Shown one piece after another: positions 1 through 8,042 of a stretch of DNA of 31,251 bases. The notes beneath the pieces are model-generated. The model was given only the letters and a program-made list of their open reading frames with translations. It searched no databases and was not told the origin of the DNA. The stretch comes from JANNFX01 sp031380225 (GTDB taxonomy: Bacteria; Pseudomonadota; Alphaproteobacteria; Rhizobiales; Hyphomicrobiaceae): positions 1 to 31,251 of the forward strand of contig JANNFX010000207.1 in the NCBI GenBank assembly GCA_031380225.1. Direction: 5' to 3'. The position numbers were made by a program, and so were the translations under genes. Position 1 is the first letter of the stretch. Every line of letters starts with the position of its first letter.

Positions 1-95
1 CCGGACGATGTGACGCCGGATTTATTGAAATTTTTCCAGACCGGGACGGTCACAATTGTTCGCAGCAAATCCTTTTATTTTGAGGAGTATGCATT

Positions 96-1235
96 ATGGC
101 GACGAAACGAGGCACAAGCGGCCCTGATACAATTCCAGGAACGTCAACGGCAGATTTTCTCTTCGGTCTGGCCGGCATAGACATCCTCACGGGACTGGGT
201 GGCAACGATACGCTCGACGGCGGCACGGGAAATGACAAACTCGATGGTGGCGCCGGCGACGACATACTCATTGGCGGGGCGGGTGCTGACAAACTGACCG
301 GCGGCTCCGGCACCGATACCGCGAGTTACATCACCGCGACCAAGGGCGTATCGGCTCACATGGTTATTGTGAACATCGCTGGCGTGACGCCGCCGAGTGG
401 CGATGGCAAGGGCGACACGTTCTCGGGCGTCGAGAATATGATTGGCAGCAAATTTGGCGACACCCTGATCGGCAATAACAGTGCCAACAAAATCGAGGGT
501 GGAAATGGCGACGATGGCCTCGGTGGCGGCGGCGGCAAAGACATTCTGATGGGCGGCAATGGCAATGACACGCTTGTTGGCGGCTTGGGTGCAGATGTCT
601 TAAACGGTGGCGCGGGAGCGGGCGATTGGGCCAGCTATCAGTTCTCAAGCGGCGTCACCGCACTGATGGTTGCCGTCGAAGGGCTGACAGCAACAGGCGA
701 GGCCGCTGGCGATACTTACATCGGCATTGAAAATCTGCGGGGCAGCAAATTTGATGATTTGCTGGTCGGCAATGGCGCTGCGAACAAAGTCGAAGGTCTT
801 GCTGGCGATGATTTTCTAGCAGGCGCGGCTGGGGCCGATACACTAACCGGTGGCGCTGGATTCGATACGTTTATCTATGCCTTGCTCACTGAAGGCGGCG
901 ATACCATCACCGACTTCGATGTCGCCGAAGACGAAATCGGCGTTTTAACACCGACAAACCTGTCGCCACCTGGCGAGTTCGATGGCTTGAGTGGCGCTGA
1001 GTTTGGGGCCTTTGTCGATCCAAGCCAGTACATTCAGGCTGAAGAAGCAACCGCGGCCGGTCCGCAGTTTTTCTTGAATGCTCTGGGTGATCTCTATTTC
1101 GACATCGACGGAGCTGTCGATCTTGATAGCGATGGCATCTTTGAAGCCCCGGTTTTGCTGGCTCATCTGGGTGCCGGCGTGGTGGAAACCTTTACGAGCG
1201 ACAACATCATCGTGTTTGGCAACGAACTTGTTTAG
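96..1235 (+). CDS. RTX (hemolysin-type calcium-binding repeat) secreted protein
   Basis: The 379-residue protein is made of Gly/Asp-rich nonapeptide repeats of the GGxGxDxLx type in three blocks (about residues 24-75, 130-175 and 225-257). In this family such repeats form a calcium-bound parallel beta-roll after secretion. The blocks are separated by similar spacer modules ending in 'ENxxGSKFxDxLxGN'. The C-terminal part (about 258-379), beginning 'DTFIY...DTITDFD', resembles the end of RTX proteins exported by type I (ABC/MFP/TolC) systems. There is no N-terminal signal peptide, as expected for that route. The start has GAGGAG about 9 bases upstream. No catalytic domain, ABC exporter or membrane-fusion gene is visible, so its substrate or role is unknown. 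It lies just upstream of the str operon. Confidence is high for the repeat family and low for function. Confidence 0.9.
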   Translation: MATKRGTSGPDTIPGTSTADFLFGLAGIDILTGLGGNDTLDGGTGNDKLDGGAGDDILIGGAGADKLTGGSGTDTASYITATKGVSAHMVIVNIAGVTPPSGDGKGDTFSGVENMIGSKFGDTLIGNNSANKIEGGNGDDGLGGGGGKDILMGGNGNDTLVGGLGADVLNGGAGAGDWASYQFSSGVTALMVAVEGLTATGEAAGDTYIGIENLRGSKFDDLLVGNGAANKVEGLAGDDFLAGAAGADTLTGGAGFDTFIYALLTEGGDTITDFDVAEDEIGVLTPTNLSPPGEFDGLSGAEFGAFVDPSQYIQAEEATAAGPQFFLNALGDLYFDIDGAVDLDSDGIFEAPVLLAHLGAGVVETFTSDNIIVFGNELV

Positions 1236-1279
1236 CCGCAAACTGGGCCGGTTCACGCTGGCTAAGCCACCCGTTTGTT

Positions 1280-1305
1280 GCGCCTGCGTCGGAAAGCGCG
1301 GGCGC
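1280..1305 (+). other. GC-rich hairpin downstream of the RTX gene
   Basis: A 10-bp stem (two G-U pairs) closes a 6-base loop 'cggaaa', 45 bases after the RTX stop codon. It is followed only by a weak T-containing stretch (aaatttgtt), so it may help end the RTX transcript but is not a classic intrinsic terminator. Confidence 0.35.
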
Positions 1306-1342
1306 CGAATGCAAATTTGTTCGAATGTTGGGCGTGCTGGGT

Positions 1343-1371
1343 GTTGACCGCTTCCAAACCGCTGTCTATAG
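1343..1371 (+). promoter_or_regulatory. Predicted housekeeping promoter of the str (rpsL) operon
   Basis: The -35 element GTTGAC (1343-1348) and the -10 element CTATAG (1366-1371) are separated by exactly 17 bases. This nearly matches the alphaproteobacterial consensus CTTGAC-N17-CTATAT. A start near 1378-1380 would give rpsL an untranslated leader of about 225 bases. A second, weaker candidate (TTGGAC at 1465, TTAATT at 1488) lies further down. This is a prediction by motif only. Confidence 0.65.
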
Positions 1372-1372
1372 A

Positions 1373-1604
1373 CCGCTCACTCTCACGGTAGGCCGTAGGG
1401 CATAGTGTGCGCTTTAGCGCTGGCACTGCCCTATACGCTACTGTCTCTAAAGCAGAGGAAATTTTTGGACCAAGACCGCCGGAAGCGTTAATTCGCTGCC
1501 GATGATCCTCTGGTTTTCGAGCCGGGCTTCAGGAAACTGGGGCCAGGCAGTTCGGTTTGGCGTTTCCGCTTCGCGGCGGACCGCTAAAGAGATGGGCTAA
1601 GCGT
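1373..1604 (+). promoter_or_regulatory. Structured 5' leader of rpsL, no gene
   Basis: This stretch, part of a 369-base gene-free gap, holds no convincing ORF. It contains an interrupted hairpin at 1394-1437: TAGGGCA (1396-1402) pairs with TGCCCTA (1427-1433), with inner GTG/CAC and GCGC/GCGC helices and a TTTA loop. A small stem CTCT/AGAG (1445-1457) follows, then AAATTTTT. Close to the gene is a stem TCCGC (1565-1569)/GCGGA (1576-1580). These could serve leader control of the str operon, but no known ribosomal-protein binding motif is recognised. Confidence 0.4.
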
Positions 1605-1976
1605 ATGCCAACGATACAACAGCTGATCCGCAAACCGCGGACGCCAAAGACATATCGCGAGAAATCGCGCCATATGGAGGCGTGCCCGCAAAAACGTGGT
1701 GTTTGCACCCGCGTCTATACAACGACGCCGAAGAAGCCAAACTCGGCGCTTCGTAAGGTTGCAAAGATACGCCTGACCAATGGCTTCGAAGTCATCGGCT
1801 ACATCCCAGGCGAAGGCCACAACCTGCAGGAGCACTCGGTCGTGCTGATCCGCGGCGGCCGCGTCAAGGACTTGCCGGGCGTTCGCTATCACATCGTCCG
1901 CGGTGTGCTCGATACCCAGGGTGTTGCAGCTCGCCGTCAGCGCCGTTCGAAATACGGCGCTAAGCGTCCGAAGTAA
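1605..1976 (+). CDS. rpsL: 30S ribosomal protein S12
   Basis: This is small-subunit protein S12 at the decoding centre, which helps monitor codon-anticodon pairing. The 123-residue length is the usual one. The conserved loops are present: TTPKKPNSALRK (residues 40-51) and GGRVKDLPGVRYH (84-96). Lys43 and Lys88, the positions commonly changed in streptomycin resistance, are wild type, so the allele should be sensitive. I chose the ATG that gives MPTIQQLIRK, the family N-terminus, rather than an in-frame upstream start at 1557. It is the first gene of the rpsL-rpsG-fusA-tuf operon and follows a long structured leader. The Cys-containing ACPQKRGVCTRVYT segment is typical of bacterial S12. Confidence 0.98.
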   Translation: MPTIQQLIRKPRTPKTYREKSRHMEACPQKRGVCTRVYTTTPKKPNSALRKVAKIRLTNGFEVIGYIPGEGHNLQEHSVVLIRGGRVKDLPGVRYHIVRGVLDTQGVAARRQRRSKYGAKRPK

Positions 1977-2012
1977 GTCTCTGATCAGAAATAGAATTAT
2001 AGGACGAAACGC

Positions 2013-2483
2013 ATGTCGCGCCGTCATAAAGCCGAGAAACGGGAAGTCAATCCAGACCCCAAATTCTCTGACGTTGTTCTCACCAAGTTCATGAACGCGG
2101 TGATGGAGCAGGGTAAGAAGTCGACCGCCGAGCGCATCGTTTACGGTGCTTTGGAAAAGGCGGAAGCCAAGTCTAAGTCGGACCCGATCCGGATGTTCCA
2201 TGACGCATTAAATAACGTCATGCCGGCCGTCGAAGTTCGCTCGCGCCGTGTTGGTGGTGCCACCTATCAGGTGCCCGTCGAGGTTCGCCAGGAGCGCCGT
2301 CAGGCATTGGCGATCCGCTGGATTATCGCCGCCGCCCGCGCGCGCAACGAAAACACCATGGTCGACCGCCTGTCGGGCGAGTTGATCGACGCCGCGGCCA
2401 ACCGCGGTTCCGCTGTCAAGAAGCGGGAAGATACTCACAAGATGGCCGACGCAAACCGCGCCTTCTCTCACTATCGCTGGTAA
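2013..2483 (+). CDS. rpsG: 30S ribosomal protein S7
   Basis: This is the primary 16S rRNA-binding protein that starts assembly of the 30S head and lies near the E-site. The 156-residue length is typical. Family features visible include MSRRHKAEKREV at the N-terminus, the 'KFMNAVMEQGKKSTAE' helix, and the 'VEVRSRRVGGATYQVPVEV' beta-hairpin that contacts tRNA. It ends 'HKMADANRAFSHYRW' as expected. It lies 36 bases after rpsL, preceded by an AGGA-type ribosome site. In E. coli S7 is the autogenous repressor of this operon; whether that holds here cannot be seen directly. A duplicated hairpin unit follows immediately after the stop. Confidence 0.98.
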   Translation: MSRRHKAEKREVNPDPKFSDVVLTKFMNAVMEQGKKSTAERIVYGALEKAEAKSKSDPIRMFHDALNNVMPAVEVRSRRVGGATYQVPVEVRQERRQALAIRWIIAAARARNENTMVDRLSGELIDAAANRGSAVKKREDTHKMADANRAFSHYRW

Positions 2484-2561
2484 ACGCGCGGTTGCCGAGT
2501 GGGCAACCGAAGCGCAAACAATACGCGCGGTTGCCGAGTGGGCAACTGAAGCGCAAACAAA
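2484..2561 (+). repeat. Tandem 39-bp direct repeat, each copy carrying a hairpin, between rpsG and fusA
   Basis: Two adjacent 39-base copies (2484-2522 and 2523-2561) differ at only two positions. Each contains a stem CGGTTGCC/GGCAACCG with the 5-base loop GAGTG. The first is a perfect 8-bp stem (2489-2509). The second (2528-2548) has one C-to-T change that turns a G-C pair into G-U, so the fold is kept. The repeat begins right after the rpsG stop and ends about 10 bases before the fusA ribosome site. No T-tract follows, so it is not an intrinsic terminator. Confidence 0.85.
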
Positions 2562-2582
2562 TAGACTTCCCGGAGCGCCGTT

Positions 2583-4676
2583 ATGGCACGCGAATACGCA
2601 ATCGAAGACTATCGTAACTTCGGCATCATGGCTCACATTGATGCTGGCAAGACGACGACGACCGAGCGCGTCCTCTATTATACCGGCAAGTCGCATAAGA
2701 TCGGCGAAGTGCATGACGGCGCCGCGACCATGGATTTCATGGAGCAGGAAGCTGAGCGCGGCATTACCATTACATCGGCCGCCACAACCTGCTTCTGGCC
2801 CGGCCGCGACGGCCGAAAGCGCCGCCTTAATATCATCGATACCCCAGGCCACGTCGACTTCACCATTGAAGTCGAGCGTTCGCTGCGCGTGCTCGATGGC
2901 GCTGTCTGCGTCCTCGATTCAAACCAGGGCGTTGAGCCGCAAACTGAAACCGTATGGCGCCAAGGCGACAAGTATGGCGTGCCGCGCATCATCTTCTCCA
3001 ACAAAATGGATAAGACCGGTGCTGATTTCTATATGTGCCTCGACGACATCAAAGAGAAGCTCGGCGCGCGTGCGATTCCGATCCAGCTTCCGATTGGCGC
3101 CGAAGCCAATTTCCAAGGCGTTGTTGACCTCATCACCATGACGGCCACCGTCTGGGATGGCGACGGCAAAGATGCCAAGATGATCACCAAAGAAATTCCG
3201 GCTGACCTTATGGACAAGGCCCTGGAATACCGCGCTGCGATGATCGAAGCTGCCGTCGATATGGACGACGCGGCGATGGGCGAGTATCTCGACGGCAAGG
3301 AGCCGGACGTCGATACGCTACGCCGCCTCATTCGCAAAGCCACCGTAACGCGCGCATTCTACCCAATGATGTGCGGCTCGGCCTTTAAGCACAAAGGCGT
3401 GCAACCGTTGCTCGACGCCGTTGTCGACTTCCTGCCCGCTCCATCAGACCGCGAAGCCTACAAGTGCATTGACGTCAAGACTGGTGGCGAAACTGAACGC
3501 CGCCCGATTGATTCCGACCCGCTGTCGATGATCGCATTCAAGATCATGTCGTTCCCGCACGTCGGTTCGATCACGTTCTGCCGCATCTATTCCGGCAAAC
3601 TTGAGAAGGGCATGGCGCTCGCTCAGACCACGCGCGACAAGAAAGAGCGCGTTGGCATGATCTACGAAATGCACGCCGATGACCGCAAGCCGATCGACGT
3701 TGCCTATGCAGGCGACATCGTAGCGCTCGCAGGCATGAAGGATACCCGTACCGGCGAAACGCTGAGCGATCCTGCCAAACCGGTGCTGCTCGAAAAGATG
3801 GACTTCCCGAACCCCGTCATCGAAATGAAGGTTGAGCCCAAGACCAAGGCTGACCAGGAAAAGATGGCGACCGTTCTGCATATGCTGTCGGTTGAAGATC
3901 CGTCGTTCCGCGTTTCGGTTGATCCCGAGTCGGGCGAGACCATTCTCAAGGGCATGGGCGAACTCCATCTCGACATCAAAGTCGACATCATGCGCCGCGA
4001 GCCGCACAACATTGCAGTCACCGTTGGCGCGCCGCAAGTGGCGTACCGCGAGACGCTCGCACGCGCGCAGGACATTGACTACACCCACAAGAAGCAGACC
4101 GGCGGCACGGGCCAGTTCGCCCGCGTTAAGCTGAAGCTTGAGCCCAACGCAATCGGCGCAGGCAACGTCTTTGAAACTTCGATCGTCGGCGGAACGGTTC
4201 CCAAGGAATACATTCCAGGCGTCGAAAAAGGCATTGAATCGGTCTGGAACAACGGCGTCTTGATCGGCTTCCCGATGGTCGACATGAAGGTTACTTTGTA
4301 CGACGGCGCTTACCACGAAGTCGACTCGTCCGCGATTGCGTTCGAAATCGCCGCGCGCTCCGCAGTCAAAGAAGGCTGCGAGAAGGGTGGCGTCAAGCTG
4401 CTTGAGCCGATCATGGACGTCGAAGTCGTGTCACCGCAGGACTTTGTCGGCGGCGTCATCGGCGACATCAACAGCCGCCGCGGCCAAATCCGCGATCAGC
4501 AGATGCGCGGCAATGCGGCCGTGATCAAAGCCTTCGTACCGCTTGCTAATATGTTCGGCTACGTCAGCCAATTGCGTTCGTTCTCTCAGGGCCGCGCGTC
4601 CTACACGATGCAGTTCGCTCACTACGCAGAAGTGCCGCGCAATGTGGCCGATGAAGTTAAGGCGAAATACGCCTGA
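2583..4676 (+). CDS. fusA: Translation elongation factor G
   Basis: EF-G is the GTPase that drives ribosomal translocation and, with RRF, ribosome recycling. At 697 residues it is full length. The G-domain motifs are canonical: AHIDAGKT (17-24), switch I 'ERGITITSAAT', DTPGH and NKMD. Domains II-V follow, including 'KQTGGTGQFARVKL' and 'PIMDVEVVSPQDFVGGVIGDINSRRGQI', typical of domains IV and V. The start has CGGAG 7 bases upstream. Its intact RGITI motif is a useful contrast with the altered switch I of the neighbouring EF-Tu. It lies third in the str operon, 99 bases after rpsG, the gap being filled by the tandem hairpin repeat. Confidence 0.98.
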   Translation: MAREYAIEDYRNFGIMAHIDAGKTTTTERVLYYTGKSHKIGEVHDGAATMDFMEQEAERGITITSAATTCFWPGRDGRKRRLNIIDTPGHVDFTIEVERSLRVLDGAVCVLDSNQGVEPQTETVWRQGDKYGVPRIIFSNKMDKTGADFYMCLDDIKEKLGARAIPIQLPIGAEANFQGVVDLITMTATVWDGDGKDAKMITKEIPADLMDKALEYRAAMIEAAVDMDDAAMGEYLDGKEPDVDTLRRLIRKATVTRAFYPMMCGSAFKHKGVQPLLDAVVDFLPAPSDREAYKCIDVKTGGETERRPIDSDPLSMIAFKIMSFPHVGSITFCRIYSGKLEKGMALAQTTRDKKERVGMIYEMHADDRKPIDVAYAGDIVALAGMKDTRTGETLSDPAKPVLLEKMDFPNPVIEMKVEPKTKADQEKMATVLHMLSVEDPSFRVSVDPESGETILKGMGELHLDIKVDIMRREPHNIAVTVGAPQVAYRETLARAQDIDYTHKKQTGGTGQFARVKLKLEPNAIGAGNVFETSIVGGTVPKEYIPGVEKGIESVWNNGVLIGFPMVDMKVTLYDGAYHEVDSSAIAFEIAARSAVKEGCEKGGVKLLEPIMDVEVVSPQDFVGGVIGDINSRRGQIRDQQMRGNAAVIKAFVPLANMFGYVSQLRSFSQGRASYTMQFAHYAEVPRNVADEVKAKYA

Positions 4677-4694
4677 TGAGATGAGTTCGTCGTT

Positions 4695-4709
4695 CTGGAT
4701 CAAATCCAG
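4695..4709 (+). other. Small hairpin in the fusA-tuf gap
   Basis: A perfect 6-bp stem CTGGAT/ATCCAG closes a 3-base loop, 18 bases after the fusA stop. There is no T-tract after it. The rest of the 105-base gap shows only the tuf ribosome site (AAGGAG at 4769-4774). It could be an mRNA processing or stability element; nothing proves a role. Confidence 0.3.
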
Positions 4710-4781
4710 GGCGCCGGTTCAAGTGAAGAAGAGGCCGGTTACAAGCCGGTCGATCGACGGAAAGACTGAAGGAGAGCCCAG

Positions 4782-5990
<1,209 letters not shown>

Positions 5991-6001
5991 TTGAAGGGGT
6001 A

Positions 6002-6040
6002 GAGGGAAGCATTCGGGCAACCGGAGCTTCCTTCATTTTT
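6002..6040 (+). terminator. Intrinsic-terminator-like hairpin between tuf and rpsJ (candidate S10 attenuator)
   Basis: GAGGGAAGC (6002-6010) pairs with GCTTCCTTC (6026-6034), one G-U included. Above a one-base bulge a second helix TTCGG/CCGGA closes a GCAA tetraloop (6017-6020), of the GNRA class. The run ATTTTT (6035-6040) follows directly. It starts 12 bases after the tuf stop and ends 14-17 bases before rpsJ. It therefore either ends the str transcript or lets part of it pass into the S10 genes, since no room for a promoter remains between it and rpsJ. Confidence 0.7.
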
Positions 6041-6056
6041 CTCAGGTCTGGAAATG

Positions 6057-6365
6057 ATGAACGGCCAAAATATCCGTATCCGGTTAAAAGCGTTCGACCA
6101 TCGCATCTTGGATGCGTCGACGCGGGAAATCGTGAACACGGCAAAGCGCACGGGCGCAGACGTCAGGGGACCAATTCCTCTGCCGACCCGCATTGAGCGT
6201 TTTACGGTCAACCGTTCGCCCCACATCGATAAGAAGAGCCGCGAGCAGTTTGAAATGCGCACGCACAAGCGCCTTTTGGACATCGTGGATCCGACGCCAC
6301 AGACAGTCGACGCTTTGATGAAGCTCGATCTGGCTGCTGGTGTTGACGTCGAAATCAAACTTTAA
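6057..6365 (+). CDS. rpsJ: 30S ribosomal protein S10
   Basis: S10 is a 30S head protein and, with NusB, a transcription antitermination factor. The 102-residue sequence begins MNGQNIRIRLKAFDHRILD and ends LAAGVDVEIKL, both family hallmarks. The long loop 'VRGPIPLPTRIERFTVNRSPHIDKKSREQ' that reaches into the rRNA is complete. Two adjacent ATG codons exist (6054 and 6057). The second is chosen because it gives the usual N-terminus. The ribosome site is weak (AGG at 6045-6047). It is the first gene of the S10 set, directly behind the hairpin with a U-tract, so its level may depend on read-through from tuf or an internal tuf promoter. Confidence 0.97.
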   Translation: MNGQNIRIRLKAFDHRILDASTREIVNTAKRTGADVRGPIPLPTRIERFTVNRSPHIDKKSREQFEMRTHKRLLDIVDPTPQTVDALMKLDLAAGVDVEIKL

Positions 6366-6430
6366 TCGCCGGGTCCTCTGCCGCGGTACTCGCCCGGCAC
6401 GACCCCTTGATAGGGAAGGAATGCGCTGCG

Positions 6431-7123
6431 ATGCGTTCCGGAGTGATTGCACAGAAGGTGGGCATGACCCGCATCTTTACCGACGCGGGCGAGCACATCC
6501 CCGTGACGGTATTGAAGCTGGAGAAGCTGCAGGTTCTCTCCCACCGTACCGAAGAGAAGCACGGCTACACCGCCATTCAGGTCGGTGCCGGCACGCGCAA
6601 GCTCTCGCGTTTGACCAAGGCTGACAAGGGCACGTTCGCGCGCGCCGAAGTCGAGCCGAAGCGCAAGATTACCGAGTTTCGTGTCACCCCCGCCAACTTG
6701 ATTGAGCAGGGTGCCGAGATCACGGCCGACCACTTCGTTCCCGGCCAGTTTGTCGATGTCACTGGCACCAGCCAGGGCAAAGGCTTCCAGGGCGCGATGA
6801 AGCGCTGGAACTTCAGCGGTCTCCGCGCCACGCACGGTGTCTCGGTTACTCACCGAGCGCACGGTTCGACCGGCCAGCGTCAGGACCCCGGCAAAGTGTT
6901 CAAGGGCAAGAAGATGGCTGGCCACATGGGTGATGATCGCATCACCACCCAGAACCTGATCGTCGTCAAAACCGACGTTGCTCGTGGTTTGTTGATGATC
7001 CGCGGTGCCGTGCCAGGTTCAAAGGGCGGCTGGGTCATCGTCAAGGACGCGGTCAAAAAGAAACTGCACGCAAACGCTCCGAAGCCCGGCGCGTTCAAGC
7101 CCAAAGTTAAGGAGCAAGCGTGA
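6431..7123 (+). CDS. rplC: 50S ribosomal protein L3
   Basis: L3 is an early-assembly 23S rRNA-binding protein whose loop reaches the peptidyl transferase centre. The sequence begins MRSGVIAQKVGMTRIF, the family start, and holds the central motif 'TGTSQGKGFQGAMKRWNFSGLRATHGVSVTHRAHGSTGQRQDPG' (Gln in GSTGQRQ is the usual methylation site). The length of 230 residues fits alphaproteobacteria. The start at 6431 is preferred over an in-frame codon at 6407, because AGGA (6417-6420) stands 10 bases before it and the extra eight residues are not family-like. The stop overlaps the rplD start by one base. Confidence 0.96.
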   Translation: MRSGVIAQKVGMTRIFTDAGEHIPVTVLKLEKLQVLSHRTEEKHGYTAIQVGAGTRKLSRLTKADKGTFARAEVEPKRKITEFRVTPANLIEQGAEITADHFVPGQFVDVTGTSQGKGFQGAMKRWNFSGLRATHGVSVTHRAHGSTGQRQDPGKVFKGKKMAGHMGDDRITTQNLIVVKTDVARGLLMIRGAVPGSKGGWVIVKDAVKKKLHANAPKPGAFKPKVKEQA

Positions 7124-7743
7124 TGCAAGCCACCGTCACCACGCTCGATTCGAAACCAGCGGGTTCGATCGAATTGCACGAAGCGATATTTGGTCTCGAT
7201 CCGCGTTCCGACTTGATCCACCGCATGGTGCGTTATCAGTTGTTGAAGCGGATGGCTGGCACGCATCATGCTCAGGACCGGTCTGAAGTGCATGTCACGG
7301 GCAAGAAATTCGTGAAGCAAAAAGGTTCAGGCGGAGCCCGTCATGGCGATCGCTCGGTGCCGCAGTTCCGCGGTGGTGGTAAGGCCCACGGTCCGAAGCC
7401 GCGCAGTCACGCTATTGAAATGCCGAAGAAAGTCCGCGCACTCGCATTGCGTCATGCTCTTTCGGCCAAGGCCAAGGCTGGCGATATTGTTGTCATCGAT
7501 AGTGTTGCCTCAAGCGGCAAGACCAGCGAACTGACAGCTCAACTTGCCAAGCTGCAGCTGATCAACGCGCTGATCATCGACGGCGCGACGGTTGAGGCGA
7601 GCTTTGTTCGCGCAGCCCGCAACATTCCCCAGATCGACGTGCTGCCGGTCGCCGGGATTAACGTCTATGATATTCTGCGCCGCAAAAAATTGGTGCTGAC
7701 AAAGGCTGCGGTTGCAGCTCTTGAGGCGAGGTTCACGTCATGA
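7123..7743 (+). CDS. rplD: 50S ribosomal protein L4
   Basis: L4 binds 23S rRNA, and its extended loop lines the exit tunnel near macrolide sites. That loop is visible as KGSGGARHGDRSVPQFRGGG (about residues 66-85). The protein is 206 residues. The ATG at 7123 overlaps the rplC stop (TGATG) with GGAG just upstream. A GTG one codon earlier is possible but less likely. In E. coli L4 represses the S10 operon both in translation and by attenuation in the leader. The hairpin before rpsJ would be a natural place for similar control here, but that is inference. The stop overlaps rplW by four bases. Confidence 0.96.
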   Translation: MQATVTTLDSKPAGSIELHEAIFGLDPRSDLIHRMVRYQLLKRMAGTHHAQDRSEVHVTGKKFVKQKGSGGARHGDRSVPQFRGGGKAHGPKPRSHAIEMPKKVRALALRHALSAKAKAGDIVVIDSVASSGKTSELTAQLAKLQLINALIIDGATVEASFVRAARNIPQIDVLPVAGINVYDILRRKKLVLTKAAVAALEARFTS

Positions 7744-8030
7744 AACTCAAAGCATACGACATCATCCGTTCGCCGGTGATCACTGAAAAGTCGACCCACG
7801 TCTCGGCCCACAACCAGGTCGTATTCAAGGTCGCATCAACGGCAACAAAGCCTGAGATCAAGATGGCAGTCGAGAGTCTGTTTGGCGTCAAAGTCAAAGC
7901 AGTCAACACCATCGTCCGCAAGGGCAAGATCAAGGTGTTCAAGGGCCGCCCGTCGCTGCAAGGCGATAGCAAGCGCGCCATTGTGACCCTCGAAAAGGGC
8001 CACTCGATCGACGTGACGACGGGTCTGTAA
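7740..8030 (+). CDS. rplW: 50S ribosomal protein L23
   Basis: L23 sits at the tunnel exit and docks trigger factor and SRP. The 96-residue protein reads MKLKAYDIIRSPVITEKST, then 'FKVASTATKPEIKMAVESLFGVKVKAVNT' and 'KIKVFKGRPSLQGDSKRAIVTL', all family features. The Glu of the trigger-factor contact lies in the ITEK segment region typical of bacterial L23. The start overlaps the rplD stop in an ATGA arrangement, indicating translational coupling. It is followed 12 bases later by rplB. Confidence 0.96.
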   Translation: MKLKAYDIIRSPVITEKSTHVSAHNQVVFKVASTATKPEIKMAVESLFGVKVKAVNTIVRKGKIKVFKGRPSLQGDSKRAIVTLEKGHSIDVTTGL

Positions 8031-8042
8031 GGGGTAGGAACC

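Noticed and set aside
1..95. Possible promoter (TTGAAA at 25-30) for the RTX gene
   Set aside because: No -10 box at an acceptable distance; the region may belong to a gene lying outside the window.
1584..2201. 205-codon minus-strand ORF spanning rpsL and rpsG
   Set aside because: It covers two certain genes in antisense and shows no family resemblance.
3444..4316. 290-codon minus-strand ORF opposite fusA
   Set aside because: Antisense shadow of a highly biased GC-rich gene; no domain features.
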